Of a stretch of 64,000 nucleotides of DNA, positions 1-9,713 are shown one piece after another (the first letter of the stretch is position 1; the number at the start of each line of letters is the position of its first letter). Source of the DNA: Nitrobacteraceae bacterium AZCC 1564 (GTDB taxonomy: Bacteria > Pseudomonadota > Alphaproteobacteria > Rhizobiales > Xanthobacteraceae); contig JBAGRR010000001.1 of assembly GCA_036924835.1 (NCBI GenBank), positions 62,001 through 126,000 of the forward strand, read 5' to 3'. Made by a program: the position numbers and the translations under genes. The notes under the pieces were generated by a model, which was given only the letters and a program-made list of their open reading frames with translations, was not told where the DNA came from and did not search any database.

Positions 1-17
1 ACCGGTGAGGTGAGGGC

Positions 18-656
18 ATGATCGGTCCCGCACTTTTCTTCTATCTCTTCGCCTGCGTGTGCTTGGCATCGGCGGTCATGGTCGTGACCGCGCGCAATCC
101 CGTGCACTCGGTGCTGTTCCTGATCCTCGCGTTCGTCAATGCGGCCGGGCTATTCATGCTGCTCGGGGCAGAATTCCTGGCGATGATCCTGGTGGTCGTC
201 TACGTCGGCGCCGTCGCGGTGCTGTTCCTGTTCGTGATCATGATGCTCGACGTAGACTTTGCTGAGCTGCGGCAGGGCTTCATCGAATTCCTGCCTGTCG
301 GTCTTTTGATCGGCGCGGTGTTCCTGGCGGAGCTGCTGTTGGTCGCGGGCGGCTGGGCGATCAACCCGGCCATTACCAAGGCGATCACGGCGCCCATTCC
401 GGGGAATGTCAGCAACACCGAAGCGCTGGGCCTCGTGCTCTATACGAAGTACCTGCCTTACTTCCAACTGGCCGGTCTTGTCTTGTTGGTCGCGATGATC
501 GGCGCCATCGTGCTGACCCTCCGCCACAAGCCGAATATCAAGCGCCAGAGCATTCCGGTGCAGAACGCACGGACCAAGCAGGCTGCGATGGATGTGCGCA
601 AGGTACCGTCGGGGCAGGGCCTTCAGGACGCAGATGCCGGGGAGTGGGTGCGATGA
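18..656 (+). CDS. nuoJ: NADH-quinone oxidoreductase subunit J (complex I)
   Basis: Membrane subunit of proton-pumping NADH:quinone oxidoreductase, part of the link between the quinone arm and the antiporter-like subunits. The 212-residue product has five predicted hydrophobic segments in the first 170 residues and a polar C-terminal tail, the usual NuoJ layout. The ATG at 18 follows a purine-rich GGTGAGG stretch. Bases 6-8 (TGA after CGG) are probably the stop of nuoI, which lies outside the window. Its own stop overlaps the nuoK start (ATGA at 653-656), so the two are translationally coupled in the nuo operon. Confidence 0.97.
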   Translation: MIGPALFFYLFACVCLASAVMVVTARNPVHSVLFLILAFVNAAGLFMLLGAEFLAMILVVVYVGAVAVLFLFVIMMLDVDFAELRQGFIEFLPVGLLIGAVFLAELLLVAGGWAINPAITKAITAPIPGNVSNTEALGLVLYTKYLPYFQLAGLVLLVAMIGAIVLTLRHKPNIKRQSIPVQNARTKQAAMDVRKVPSGQGLQDADAGEWVR

Positions 657-961
657 CGATCGGTCTTGGTCACTATCTCGCGGTCGCCGCCATCCTGTTT
701 ACGATCGGCATTCTCGGTATCTTTCTGAACCGCAAGAACGTCATCATCATTCTGATGTCGGTCGAGCTCATTCTGCTCGCCGTGAATATCAATCTCGTGG
801 CGTTCTCGGCGTTTCTCAATGACATCGTCGGGCAGGTCTATGCGCTGATCGTGCTGACGGTTGCTGCCGCTGAGGCTGCGATCGGACTTGCTGTGCTTGT
901 GGTGTTCTTCCGCAATCGTGGATCGATCGCGGTCGAGGACATCAATCTGATGAAGGGCTGA
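653..961 (+). CDS. nuoK: NADH-quinone oxidoreductase subunit K
   Basis: Small MrpC-like membrane subunit of complex I with three transmembrane helices in 102 residues, the normal length. The conserved glutamates expected in helices 2 and 3 are present, in the segments [10 protein letters not shown] and [10 protein letters not shown]. The ATG at 653 is preferred over a GTG at 644 because the protein then begins MTIGLGHYL, as in relatives, and overlaps the nuoJ stop by four bases. The stop overlaps the nuoL ATG at 961. Confidence 0.97.
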   Translation: MTIGLGHYLAVAAILFTIGILGIFLNRKNVIIILMSVELILLAVNINLVAFSAFLNDIVGQVYALIVLTVAAAEAAIGLAVLVVFFRNRGSIAVEDINLMKG

Positions 962-3042
962 TGGGGACAATGATTCAGGCTATCGTTTTCCTGCCGCTCA
1001 TCGGCGCACTGATCGCAGGTGCGATCGCGCTTGTTGGCGCACATGGCCGCAACCCGAGCGGCGACGAGATGGATCATGCCCACGGGCATGACGTACACGC
1101 CCATGCCGCGCATGGCGATCACGGTCACGGCCATGATGACCATGGTCACGACGATCACGGTCCGGTCGAGCCGCCAGCCATGGGCTCGAGCGCCGCTGAA
1201 ATTGTGACCACGACGCTGCTGCTGATCTCGGCAGCACTGTCATGGATGACCTTCGTCGATGTCGGCTTCATGCACCATGATGCACGCATCCAGCTTTTCC
1301 AGTGGATCGGCTCGGGTGATCTGATCGTGAACTGGGCGCTGCGGGTCGATACCTTGACCGCCGTGATGCTGGTGGTGGTGACGACGGTGTCGTCGCTCGT
1401 GCACCTCTATTCGATCGGCTATATGCACGAAGACCCGAACCGTCCGCGGTTCATGGCCTATCTCTCGCTGTTCACCTTCGCGATGTTGATGCTGGTGACG
1501 GCGGACAATTTGGTGCAGCTGTTCTTCGGCTGGGAAGGCGTGGGCCTCGCGAGCTATCTGCTGATCGGGTTCTGGTTCCAGAAGCCTTCGGCCAACGCTG
1601 CGGCGATCAAGGCGTTCGTCGTCAACCGCGTCGGCGACTTCGGCTTTGCGCTCGGTATCTTTGCCATCTTCATGCTAGTGGGCTCGACCGACTTCGAGAC
1701 GATCTTCGGCAACGCGCCGGGGCTCGTCGGCAAGACCATCCATTTCTTCCATTGGGACGTAGATGCCCTGACGCTGACCTGCCTGCTGCTGTTCATGGGC
1801 GCGATGGGCAAGTCCGCGCAGTTCCTGCTGCACACCTGGTTGCCGGACGCGATGGAAGGTCCGACCCCGGTGTCGGCCCTCATTCACGCCGCGACGATGG
1901 TTACTGCCGGTGTATTCATGGTGGCGCGCCTCTCGCCGCTGTTTGAACTTGCGCCGAACGCGAAGGCCTTCGTGATGTTCATCGGTGCCACCACGGCCTT
2001 CTTTGCGGCGACGGTCGGTCTTGTGCAGAACGACATCAAGCGCATCGTTGCTTACTCGACCTGTTCGCAGCTCGGCTACATGTTCGTGGCGATGGGGGCG
2101 GGTGCTTACTCGGTCGGTATCTTCCACCTGTTCACCCACGCCTTCTTCAAGGCGCTGCTGTTCTTGGGCTCCGGCTCGGTGATCCATGCGATGCATCACG
2201 AGCAGGATATCCGTAAGATGGGCGGCCTGAAGGACCGGATCCCGTACACGTTCGTCGCAATGACCATAGGGACACTCGCGCTGACGGGTTTCCCGCTCTT
2301 TGCGGGATATTTCTCCAAGGACGCGATCATCGAGTCGGCGTTCGTCGCGCACAACCCGTTCGCCCTCTACGCGTTCCTCGCGACGGTGATCGCGGCCGGC
2401 CTCACCTCGTTCTACTCATGGCGTCTGGTCTTTAAGACTTTCTTTGGCGAGCCGCATGATCGGCATCATTACGAGGCTGCGCATGAGAGCCCGTGGACGA
2501 TGATGGTGCCGCTTGCCGTGTTGTCGGCCGGCTCGATCCTTGCGGGTTACCCGTTCAAGGACCTATTCGCTGGACATGGCATCGAGGAGTTCTTCCGGGA
2601 TTCGCTGAAGATGGCTCCACACATCATTGAAGAGATGCATCACATTCCGGAATGGATTGCCTACCTGCCGACCGTGATGATGGCTATCGGCTTCCTCGTC
2701 TCCGTGCTGTTCTATATCAGCTGGCCGTATCTGCCAGTCGAGCTCGCGAACCAGCATCAGGGCCTGTATCAGTTCCTGCTGAATAAGTGGTACTTCGACG
2801 AGCTGTACGAGACGATCTTCGTTCGGCCAACGAAGTGGCTCGGACGCTTCCTCTGGAAGAAGGGCGATGGCTTTGTCATCGATGGCTTCGGTCCTGACGG
2901 CGTATCAGCCCGCGTGCTCGACGTGACGCGAAACGTCGTGCGGCTGCAGACCGGTTATCTCTATCACTATGCCTTTGCCATGCTGATCGGCGTCGCCGGC
3001 CTGATCACCTGGTTCATGTTCGGTCTTGGGGGCCAACAATGA
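961..3042 (+). CDS. nuoL: NADH-quinone oxidoreductase subunit L with histidine-rich loop
   Basis: Distal antiporter-like subunit of complex I that translocates protons and carries the long lateral helix. The 693-residue product has the proton-conducting core ([33 protein letters not shown]) and the C-terminal helix region. Between the first membrane helix (residues 5-25) and the next (from about 78) lies a polar loop in which residues 39-66 contain twelve histidines mixed with Asp and Gly. E. coli-type NuoL lacks this insert. ATG 961 overlaps the nuoK stop; a second ATG at 970 is an equally possible start. The stop overlaps nuoM. Confidence 0.97.
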   Translation: MGTMIQAIVFLPLIGALIAGAIALVGAHGRNPSGDEMDHAHGHDVHAHAAHGDHGHGHDDHGHDDHGPVEPPAMGSSAAEIVTTTLLLISAALSWMTFVDVGFMHHDARIQLFQWIGSGDLIVNWALRVDTLTAVMLVVVTTVSSLVHLYSIGYMHEDPNRPRFMAYLSLFTFAMLMLVTADNLVQLFFGWEGVGLASYLLIGFWFQKPSANAAAIKAFVVNRVGDFGFALGIFAIFMLVGSTDFETIFGNAPGLVGKTIHFFHWDVDALTLTCLLLFMGAMGKSAQFLLHTWLPDAMEGPTPVSALIHAATMVTAGVFMVARLSPLFELAPNAKAFVMFIGATTAFFAATVGLVQNDIKRIVAYSTCSQLGYMFVAMGAGAYSVGIFHLFTHAFFKALLFLGSGSVIHAMHHEQDIRKMGGLKDRIPYTFVAMTIGTLALTGFPLFAGYFSKDAIIESAFVAHNPFALYAFLATVIAAGLTSFYSWRLVFKTFFGEPHDRHHYEAAHESPWTMMVPLAVLSAGSILAGYPFKDLFAGHGIEEFFRDSLKMAPHIIEEMHHIPEWIAYLPTVMMAIGFLVSVLFYISWPYLPVELANQHQGLYQFLLNKWYFDELYETIFVRPTKWLGRFLWKKGDGFVIDGFGPDGVSARVLDVTRNVVRLQTGYLYHYAFAMLIGVAGLITWFMFGLGGQQ

Positions 3043-4550
3043 CGACTTGGCCCATTCTCTCTGTAGTTACGTTCCTGCCGGTTCTCGGCGCTCTGCTGGT
3101 CTACCTTCTTGCGAGGGGTAAAGATGAAGCGGCCGCGCGGAATGCGCGCTGGATCGCGCTCTGGACCACGATCGTCACCTTTGCAGTGTCGCTCATTCTG
3201 GTGGCGCGGTTCGATTCGTCTCAGACCGGCTTCCAGTTCGCTGAGAAGGCCCCGTGGCTCGCGGGCACGATCAACTACCACATGGGTGTTGACGGCATTT
3301 CATTGCCGTTCGTCATCCTGACAACGGCGTTGATGCCGTTCTGCATCCTGGCGAGCTGGAAATCGGTCCAGCTCCGGGTACGCGAATACATGATGGCGTT
3401 TCTGCTCCTGGAAACGCTGATGATCGGCACGTTCTCCGCGCTCGATCTCGTGCTGTTCTACCTGTTCTTCGAAGGCGGCCTCATCCCGATGTTCCTGATC
3501 ATCGGCATCTGGGGCGGCCCGCGCCGGGTCTACGCCAGCTTCAAGTTCTTCCTCTACACGTTCCTTGGCTCGGTGCTGATGCTGCTGGCCATCATGGCGC
3601 TGTACTGGAACGCGGGGACGACCGACATTCCGACCCTGATGCAGACGGCCGTGCCGCGCAACCTGCAGACATGGGCGTGGCTGGCGTTCTTCGCATCCTT
3701 CGCCGTCAAGATGCCGATGTGGCCAGTGCACACCTGGCTGCCGGACGCACACGTCGAGGCGCCGACGGCGGGTTCGGTCGTGCTGGCGGCGATCCTGCTG
3801 AAGATGGGTGGCTACGGCTTCCTGCGCTTCTCGCTGCCGATGTTCCCGCTCGCCTCGCACGACTTCGCGCCGCTGATCTACACGTTGTCGGTGATCGCGA
3901 TCGTCTACACATCGCTCGTTGCGCTAATGCAGGAAGACATCAAGAAGCTGATCGCGTACTCATCTGTCGCGCACATGGGCTTCGTGACTATGGGCATCTT
4001 TGCGGGCACGACGCAGGGTGTTGCAGGAAGCGTTTTCCAGATGGTGTCGCACGGCATCGTGTCCGGCGCGCTCTTCCTCTGCGTCGGCGTTATCTATGAT
4101 CGGATGCATACGCGCGAGATCAAGGCTTATGGTGGCCTGGTCAATCGCATGCCGCTGTATGCGTTCGTCTTCATGTTGTTCACGATGGCGAACGTTGGCT
4201 TGCCCGGTACATCCGGCTTCGTCGGTGAATTCCTGACACTGATCGGCACGTTCAAGGTCAGCATCCCGACCGCCACTGTTGCAACGCTCGGCGTGATCCT
4301 CTCGGCGGCTTACGCGTTGTGGCTTTACCGCAAGGTCGTGTTCGGCGTGCTGGACAAGCCATCACTGGCGAGCGTCAAGGACATGACGCTGCGCGAGGTC
4401 GTTATCTTCACACCGTTCGTGATCCTCACAGTGCTGCTCGGTGTCTATCCGAAGCCGGTGCTGGATATGTCGGCAGCGTCGGTGCAGCACGTCGTTACCA
4501 ATTTCAACACAGCAGTTACCGCCGTGAAGGCGGCGGCGCTGGTTCACTAA
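3039..4550 (+). CDS. nuoM: NADH-quinone oxidoreductase subunit M
   Basis: Middle antiporter-like subunit of complex I, 503 residues, with about 14 transmembrane helices. The conserved proton-channel glutamate is seen in [18 protein letters not shown]. The lysine region is in [19 protein letters not shown] and the loop histidine in [14 protein letters not shown]. The start overlaps the nuoL stop by four bases (ATGA at 3039-3042). It is followed after 22 bases by nuoN in the same operon. Confidence 0.97.
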   Translation: MTTWPILSVVTFLPVLGALLVYLLARGKDEAAARNARWIALWTTIVTFAVSLILVARFDSSQTGFQFAEKAPWLAGTINYHMGVDGISLPFVILTTALMPFCILASWKSVQLRVREYMMAFLLLETLMIGTFSALDLVLFYLFFEGGLIPMFLIIGIWGGPRRVYASFKFFLYTFLGSVLMLLAIMALYWNAGTTDIPTLMQTAVPRNLQTWAWLAFFASFAVKMPMWPVHTWLPDAHVEAPTAGSVVLAAILLKMGGYGFLRFSLPMFPLASHDFAPLIYTLSVIAIVYTSLVALMQEDIKKLIAYSSVAHMGFVTMGIFAGTTQGVAGSVFQMVSHGIVSGALFLCVGVIYDRMHTREIKAYGGLVNRMPLYAFVFMLFTMANVGLPGTSGFVGEFLTLIGTFKVSIPTATVATLGVILSAAYALWLYRKVVFGVLDKPSLASVKDMTLREVVIFTPFVILTVLLGVYPKPVLDMSAASVQHVVTNFNTAVTAVKAAALVH

Positions 4551-4572
4551 GCAACGGGCAGGACAGGACGTT

Positions 4573-6006
4573 ATGGCTTTCGACGTTTCAGGCTACTCGC
4601 TGCTCCCGGTCATACCGGAACTGGTGCTCGCGATCGGCGCCATGGCGCTGTTGATGCTTGGCGCATTCCGCGGTCAACAGACAACGCCGATGGTGACCGG
4701 AATTGCGGTGATCCTTCTCGTTGTTACAGGTGTTCTTGTGTTTTGGCTGCCCGCCGGCAAGCTCACCACGTTCGGCGGCAGCTTCGTTGTCGACGACTTT
4801 GCACGCTTCCTGAAGGTCCTTGCGTTGATCGGTTCGGCCGTCACGTTGATCCTGTCGCGCAGCTACCTCGCCGAGCAGGCCAAGATTTTCGAGTATGCGG
4901 TGCTGGTGTTGCTCTCCACCGTTGGCATGATGGTGCTGATCTCGGCGGCCGACCTGATCATGCTCTATCTCGGCCTCGAACTGATGAGCCTCGCGTTGTA
5001 CGTCGTCGCAGCCAGCCATCGCGACAACACCAAGTCCACGGAAGCGGGACTGAAGTATTTCGTGCTCGGCGCATTGTCGTCCGGCATGCTGCTCTACGGC
5101 GCGTCGCTGATTTACGGTTTCACCGGCACTGTGAGCTTTGCAGGCATCGCAGCGGAAGCGAAGACTGGCAGCATCGGCATCCTGTTCGGCATCGTGTTCC
5201 TGCTCGCCGGCCTCTGCTTCAAGGTTTCGGCGGTGCCGTTCCACATGTGGACGCCTGACGTTTATGAGGGCGCTCCGACCCCTGTGACGGCGTTCTTTGC
5301 ATCGGCTCCCAAGGTTGCGGCGCTTGCAGTGTTTACGCGTGTCACGCTGACCGCCTTCCCAGGCATTGTGCCGGAATGGCGGCAGATCGTCGTCTTCGTC
5401 TCCATCGCATCCATGGCGCTCGGATCGTTCGCCGCCATCGGTCAGCGCAATATCAAGCGCCTGATGGCTTATTCGTCGATCGGTCACATGGGCTTCGCGC
5501 TGGTTGGTCTGGCCGCCGGCACCGAGCAGGGCGCACAGGGCGTGCTGGTCTATATTACGATCTATGTGGCGATGACGCTTGGCGCGTTCTCCGTCATCCT
5601 CGCCATGAAGCGGAACGGTCAGGCTGTGGAGAGCATCAGCGATTTCGCAGGCCTTTCCCGCACCAATCCGCTGCTGGCATTCGCCTTCGCGATGCTGCTG
5701 TTTTCGCTGGCCGGCGTGCCGCCGCTCGCGGGCTTCTTCGGCAAGTTCTACGTCTTCCTGGCCGCGATCCAGTCGGGTCTGTTCGCACTCGCCGTGATCG
5801 GCGTGCTGACCAGTGTCGTGGGCGCTTTCTACTACCTGTCCATCGTCAAGGTGATGTACTTCGACGAGCCGGCAGGCGCGGTCGAGCCCATGGGTGCCGA
5901 ATTGGGGACAGTGCTGACAATCGCCGGCGCGTTCAACCTGCTGTTCTTCGTCTATCCGGCGCCGCTGGTCAGCGCAGCGACCGTCGCGGCGAAGTCCCTG
6001 TTCTGA
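4573..6006 (+). CDS. nuoN: NADH-quinone oxidoreductase subunit N
   Basis: Third antiporter-like subunit of complex I, 477 residues, with the family signatures LGLELMSLALYV, CFKVSAVPFHMWTPDVYEG and LMAYSSIGHMGFAL. It closes the nuo block. The ATG at 4573 has a GGACAGGACG purine run just upstream. The stop is one base before the birA start, so transcription probably continues into the downstream genes. Confidence 0.97.
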   Translation: MAFDVSGYSLLPVIPELVLAIGAMALLMLGAFRGQQTTPMVTGIAVILLVVTGVLVFWLPAGKLTTFGGSFVVDDFARFLKVLALIGSAVTLILSRSYLAEQAKIFEYAVLVLLSTVGMMVLISAADLIMLYLGLELMSLALYVVAASHRDNTKSTEAGLKYFVLGALSSGMLLYGASLIYGFTGTVSFAGIAAEAKTGSIGILFGIVFLLAGLCFKVSAVPFHMWTPDVYEGAPTPVTAFFASAPKVAALAVFTRVTLTAFPGIVPEWRQIVVFVSIASMALGSFAAIGQRNIKRLMAYSSIGHMGFALVGLAAGTEQGAQGVLVYITIYVAMTLGAFSVILAMKRNGQAVESISDFAGLSRTNPLLAFAFAMLLFSLAGVPPLAGFFGKFYVFLAAIQSGLFALAVIGVLTSVVGAFYYLSIVKVMYFDEPAGAVEPMGAELGTVLTIAGAFNLLFFVYPAPLVSAATVAAKSLF

Positions 6007-6007
6007 G

Positions 6008-6814
6008 ATGGCGTTTGCGCTCGGTCCACGGGCCAGGTCTCAGGGATACCGTCTCACGGCGTTCGACAGTATCGGTTCGACCAATACCGAAGCGCTGGAG
6101 CAGGCGCGAAACGGAGAGCGCGGACCACTTTGGTTGGTCACGGACCTGCAGACAGCAGGCCGTGGTCGCCGTCAGCGGGCCTGGATATCACCCCGGGGAA
6201 ATCTTGCGGCAACCGTCGTCGAAACGATGGACGTACAGCCCGCTGTCGCGGCAACATTGGGTTTTGCCGCAGGGCTCGCGCTTGAAGCGGCGTTGCAGGC
6301 AGTGAGCTTGGAATCCGTGATGCGCTCGGGTGGATCAGCAGTCAGTTATCGTTTGAAGTGGCCGAACGATGTCCTGGCGGGTGGGGAGAAGCTGTCTGGC
6401 ATCTTGCTGGAGGCCGAGACTGTCAGCGGCGGGCTGGCTGTTGCCGTCGGCATGGGCACGAATATCGTCGCCTCTCCGGAAGGGACGCAGTATCCGACAA
6501 CATCGCTGTCGAAGCTTGGGGTGAATGCCAGTGCCGGCGATCTCTTCATGGCGCTCTCCGACTCATGGGCTGAACTCCGAGGCATTTGGGATAACGGAAA
6601 AGGGTTTGCTGAGATTCGCCGCCTTTGGCTGGAGCGTGCCGCGGGCCTTGGCGAGACGGTTTCGATCCAGTCGAACGACACGGTCATCGAAGGCACCTTC
6701 GAGACGATTGATGAGGCAGGCTGCATGATCGTGGCGGGTCGCGACGGCAGGCGCAGGCCGATTGCCGCCGGAGACGTTTATTTCGGCTCCACCAAATCGT
6801 CGGGGGCTGCCTGA
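6008..6814 (+). CDS. birA: Biotin--[acetyl-CoA-carboxylase] ligase
   Basis: Catalyses ATP-dependent attachment of biotin to the carrier protein of acetyl-CoA carboxylase and other biotin enzymes. The 268-residue protein is a group I ligase without an N-terminal DNA-binding domain, so it should not act as the bio operon repressor. Visible motifs are the biotinyl-AMP loop GRGRRQRAW (about residues 53-61) and the catalytic KWPNDVLAGGEKLSGILLE block (about 117-135). A small C-terminal SH3-like domain follows. It sits between nuoN and rnj with one-base spacing on each side, a common order in this group. Confidence 0.94.
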   Translation: MAFALGPRARSQGYRLTAFDSIGSTNTEALEQARNGERGPLWLVTDLQTAGRGRRQRAWISPRGNLAATVVETMDVQPAVAATLGFAAGLALEAALQAVSLESVMRSGGSAVSYRLKWPNDVLAGGEKLSGILLEAETVSGGLAVAVGMGTNIVASPEGTQYPTTSLSKLGVNASAGDLFMALSDSWAELRGIWDNGKGFAEIRRLWLERAAGLGETVSIQSNDTVIEGTFETIDEAGCMIVAGRDGRRRPIAAGDVYFGSTKSSGAA

Positions 6815-8484
6815 TGGCGCGGCCTGACGAACTGATGTTTGCGCCGCTCGGCGGCATCGGCGAGATCGGCATGAACCTGTCGATCTACGGCCTTGGCAAT
6901 CGTCAGCAGCGAAGCTGGCTCGCGATTGATCTCGGCGTATCGTTCGGCACCGAGGAGCATCTTCCCGGCATCGATGTGATGATGCCGGATATCCGCTTCC
7001 TCGTGACCGAGCGGAAAAATCTTATGGGTCTTGTGCTGACGCACGCCCATGAGGATCATTTCGGTGCGATCATCGATCTGTGGCCGCAACTGCAGTGCCC
7101 GATTTACGCAACGCAGTTCAGTGCGGCGCTGTTTGAAGCCAAGTGCGCGGCTGAACGCAATCCGCCGAAAATCCCGGTAACGGTTGTTCCGTCCGGCGGC
7201 CGGATCGACATTGGTCCATTCAACGTCGAATTCATCCCCGTCGCGCACTCCATTCCGGAGTCCCACGCACTTGCGATCCGCACGCCTGTGGGAACGGTGC
7301 TTCACACCGGCGACTGGAAAATCGATCCGACGCCGATCATCGGCAAGCCGACGGACGAGAAGCGCCTGCGCGAACTGGGCGACGAAGGCGTGCTGGCGAT
7401 GATCGGGGATTCGACCAACGCCGTCCGCGAGGGGCGCTCGCCGTCCGAGCGCGAGGTCGCCAAAAGCATTGAGGAATTGATCAAGGCCGCGCGTGGACGT
7501 GTGGCAGTGACCACGTTTGCCTCCAACGTCGCTCGCGTTCGCGCCGTGGCAGAAGCCGCGAAAGCCGCAGACCGTGAGGTCGTGCTGGTGGGACGCGCGA
7601 TGGAGCGTGTGGTGCAGGTTGCGCGCGAGACTGGCTATCTGGATGGCTTGCCGAATTTCCGCGGCTCCGATCTCTACGGACATTTTCCGCCTGACAAGGT
7701 TCTGGCGCTGTGCACCGGAAGCCAGGGCGAGCCTCGCGCGGCATTGGCCCGCATCGCGAACGACGATCACCCGCAGGTGACGCTCAACAAGGGCGACACG
7801 GTGATTTTCTCCTCGCGAACCATTCCAGGCAACGAGAAGGCGGTCGGATCGATTATCAACAAACTGATCATGCAGGGCGTGGAGATCATCACGGACCGCA
7901 CGCACCTTGTGCACGTCTCGGGTCATCCGCGGCAGGATGAGCTCCGCGATATGATCTCATGGGTGCGGCCTCAATTGCTGATCCCGGCCCATGGCGAAGC
8001 TCTGCATTTGTCGGAGCACGCCAAGCTCGCGCGTGCCTGCGGCGTGCCGAAAGTGCTGATCTGCAAGAACGGCGATCTGGTTCGGTTGGGACCGGGAGAT
8101 CCCGCGATTATCGACGAGTTGCCCGCAGGGCGCCTCTACAAGGATGGCAACCTGCTGGAAGACGAGCAGGCCCGCGCTGTTGTCGAGCGACGGCGCATGG
8201 CATTCTCCGGTTGTGCTTTCGTCGCGATCGCAATGACGGACAAAGGCGAACTGGCTGACGATCCGGAAGTTGATCTCGCGGGTATTCCGGAAAAGAATGC
8301 GGACGGTGAGGATATCGCCGACGAGATTTTCGACCTCGTGGTCTCAACCGTCGAGAATCTGCCGCGTGCGCGGCGCAGAGATCCTGACGCTGTGGCGGAA
8401 TCCGTACGGCGTGCGGTGCGAGCCGGGATCAATGAGCAATGGGGCAAGAAGCCGCTTTGCTATGTTCACGTATTGATGGTCTGA
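6814..8484 (+). CDS. rnj: Ribonuclease J family metallo-beta-lactamase fold RNase
   Basis: Cytoplasmic RNase with 5'-to-3' exonuclease and endonuclease activity, acting in rRNA maturation and mRNA decay. The 556-residue product begins with the metallo-beta-lactamase domain; the zinc motif HAHEDH is at residues 77-82. The beta-CASP region follows (GDSTNAVREGRSPSE, then the LCTGSQGEPRAAL and VSGHPRQDEL motifs), then a C-terminal domain. The start codon overlaps the birA stop (TGATG). The tight spacing with mce downstream suggests one transcription unit. Confidence 0.94.
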   Translation: MARPDELMFAPLGGIGEIGMNLSIYGLGNRQQRSWLAIDLGVSFGTEEHLPGIDVMMPDIRFLVTERKNLMGLVLTHAHEDHFGAIIDLWPQLQCPIYATQFSAALFEAKCAAERNPPKIPVTVVPSGGRIDIGPFNVEFIPVAHSIPESHALAIRTPVGTVLHTGDWKIDPTPIIGKPTDEKRLRELGDEGVLAMIGDSTNAVREGRSPSEREVAKSIEELIKAARGRVAVTTFASNVARVRAVAEAAKAADREVVLVGRAMERVVQVARETGYLDGLPNFRGSDLYGHFPPDKVLALCTGSQGEPRAALARIANDDHPQVTLNKGDTVIFSSRTIPGNEKAVGSIINKLIMQGVEIITDRTHLVHVSGHPRQDELRDMISWVRPQLLIPAHGEALHLSEHAKLARACGVPKVLICKNGDLVRLGPGDPAIIDELPAGRLYKDGNLLEDEQARAVVERRRMAFSGCAFVAIAMTDKGELADDPEVDLAGIPEKNADGEDIADEIFDLVVSTVENLPRARRRDPDAVAESVRRAVRAGINEQWGKKPLCYVHVLMV

Positions 8485-8503
8485 AGTCGCGCGGAGAACA
8501 ATC

Positions 8504-8908
8504 ATGCTGGGTCGGCTGAATCATGTTGCGATCGCGGTAAAGGACGCCGAGAAGGCGGCGCGAATTTATGGCACGGCGTTTGGCGCGAACATCTCGGCTG
8601 CAGTGCCGCTGCCTGAGCACGGCGTCATCACGGTGTTTGCAACGTTGCCAAACACTAAGATCGAGTTCATCCAGCCGCTCGGGGACAACTCGCCGATTGC
8701 GAAATTTCTCGAGCGCAATGCCGACGGCGGCATTCATCACGTCTGCTACGAGGTGCCGGACATCATTGCCGCGCGCGATACGCTGATCGCGGAGGGCGCA
8801 CGCATCCTTGGCGATGGCAATCCGCGGATCGGCGCGCACGGCAAGCCGGTGCTGTTTCTTCATCCGAAGGATTTTTCCGGCGCGCTCGTCGAAATCGAAC
8901 AGGCCTGA
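8504..8908 (+). CDS. mce: Methylmalonyl-CoA epimerase
   Basis: Interconverts (2R)- and (2S)-methylmalonyl-CoA in propionyl-CoA and ethylmalonyl-CoA metabolism. The 134-residue product has the two-module glyoxalase/VOC fold. It starts with MLGRLNHVAIAVKD (first metal His in LNHVAIAV), carries the second His in GGIHHVCYEVPD and ends with HPKDFSGALVEIEQ. A GGAGAA ribosome site precedes the ATG. It follows rnj by 19 bases. Confidence 0.95.
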   Translation: MLGRLNHVAIAVKDAEKAARIYGTAFGANISAAVPLPEHGVITVFATLPNTKIEFIQPLGDNSPIAKFLERNADGGIHHVCYEVPDIIAARDTLIAEGARILGDGNPRIGAHGKPVLFLHPKDFSGALVEIEQA

Positions 8909-8914
8909 GCCACG

Positions 8915-9190
8915 ATGGCCTACACGATCTCAACCATGTTCGCGATCTACTTCGTCCTGTGGTGGGTCGTGTTGTTTTTGACATTGCCGTTCGGGGTGCG
9001 CAGTCAGCATGAGGAAGGCGAGGGCGCTCCCGGGACTGATCCCGGTGCGCCGGTGATGCCGCGCATGGCGCGCAAGCTGCTCTGGACCACACTCGTCTCG
9101 GCGGTGCTTTTCGCTGCGGGCCTGGCGGCGCAGAAAGCCGGTTATCTGACCGTCGATAACCTCAGCAAGCTGATGGGCATTCCGCTTTAA
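8915..9190 (+). CDS. DUF1467 family small membrane protein
   Basis: Product of 91 residues with two hydrophobic helices (about residues 5-25 and 48-72), the first containing the YFVLWWVVLFLTLPFGVRS motif typical of DUF1467. The middle stretch holds HEEGEGAPGTDPGAPVMPRM, a short polar loop. Function is unknown; the gene is commonly found next to mce and proS in Rhizobiales. It starts seven bases after the mce stop and is probably the last gene of the nuo-to-mce run. Confidence 0.88.
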   Translation: MAYTISTMFAIYFVLWWVVLFLTLPFGVRSQHEEGEGAPGTDPGAPVMPRMARKLLWTTLVSAVLFAAGLAAQKAGYLTVDNLSKLMGIPL

Positions 9191-9212
9191 TCACCCAACC
9201 GCGAATAAAAAA

Positions 9213-9234
9213 GAGCAGGGCCAAAGCCCTGCTC
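9213..9234 (-). terminator. Intrinsic terminator reading leftwards
   Basis: Nine-base perfect stem GAGCAGGGC / GCCCTGCTC with a four-base loop. On the minus strand it is followed by six T residues and then ATT, as expected for a rho-independent terminator. On the plus strand the downstream bases are A rich, so it is a poor terminator for the DUF1467 gene. It most likely ends transcripts coming from the TonB receptor side. Confidence 0.7.
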
Positions 9235-9279
9235 AAAAATTGTGTCGACCCTATTTCCCCGAATAAGTTGGATCTATCC

Positions 9280-9465
9280 TTAGTTGACCGGGGCGACGCT
9301 GCTTTTGCGCGCCAGGGACTCCTCCCGAGACTTGGACCACCAGATGATGCGGCGAAAAAAACGCACCTGTCTGACGTCAAATTTGTAACTCAGTGATTTT
9401 GAGTTGTCACCTTTTTCGGCAATAAATGTCCATTTTTGCGGCATTGCACAATCGTCGAAAATCAC
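9280..9465 (-). CDS. Possible small basic protein, unrecognised
   Basis: A 61-codon frame starting with GTG at 9465, with a weak TGGGG ribosome site upstream. It ends 46 bases before the leftward terminator at 9213-9234. The product is basic, has a WW/RR-rich centre (RFFRRIIWWSKSREES) and no recognised domain. The surrounding 300 bases are lower in GC than the core genes. An internal ATG at 9444 is an alternative start. It could also be non-coding sequence left after decay of the neighbouring receptor copy. Confidence 0.3.
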   Translation of the reverse strand: MIFDDCAMPQKWTFIAEKGDNSKSLSYKFDVRQVRFFRRIIWWSKSREESLARKSSVAPVN

Positions 9466-9526
9466 GAAAACCCCACATAATCACGGGTTTTCGCGAAATG
9501 CATCTGGTATACCAGCGAAAGATTTC

Positions 9527-9688
9527 TTACCACCTGACTTTCAGGCCGGCATAAACCGCGCGACCAGTGCCCGGCTCGAACAGCGGTGAGGTCGGATTCG
9601 CCTGGTTGATGATGCTGGCGCTCGCGATGTACGCCTTGTTCGCGATGTTTCGGGCTTCGAGGAGAGCGAGTATTTTCCGCTATCGTCC
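9527..9688 (-). pseudogene. Remnant 3' end of a second TonB-dependent receptor
   Basis: Reading right to left, this stretch encodes a receptor C-terminus with LEARNIANKAYIAS, then SPLFEPGTGRA, then YAGLKVRW and a TAA stop. It closely parallels the end of the intact receptor gene next to it (VEARNIANTAYIAS, SPLFEPGTGRA, YAGMRVRW). The GKYS motif lies upstream, but one base is missing between it and LEARN, so the frame is broken. Homology stops at about 9688, and the intact gene's stop is at 9714. This is best explained as the leftover of a tandem paralogue. Confidence 0.85.
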
Positions 9689-9713
9689 AATGGCGGGAGC
9701 TTCTCAATTTGTA

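Noticed and set aside
4588-5487. 299-codon minus-strand frame opposite nuoN
   Set aside because: Rich in His, Arg, Asp and Gln from antisense codon bias; no motif or ribosome site.
9213-9234. Terminator for the plus-strand DUF1467 gene
   Set aside because: The T run is on the minus strand only; the plus strand continues with A residues.
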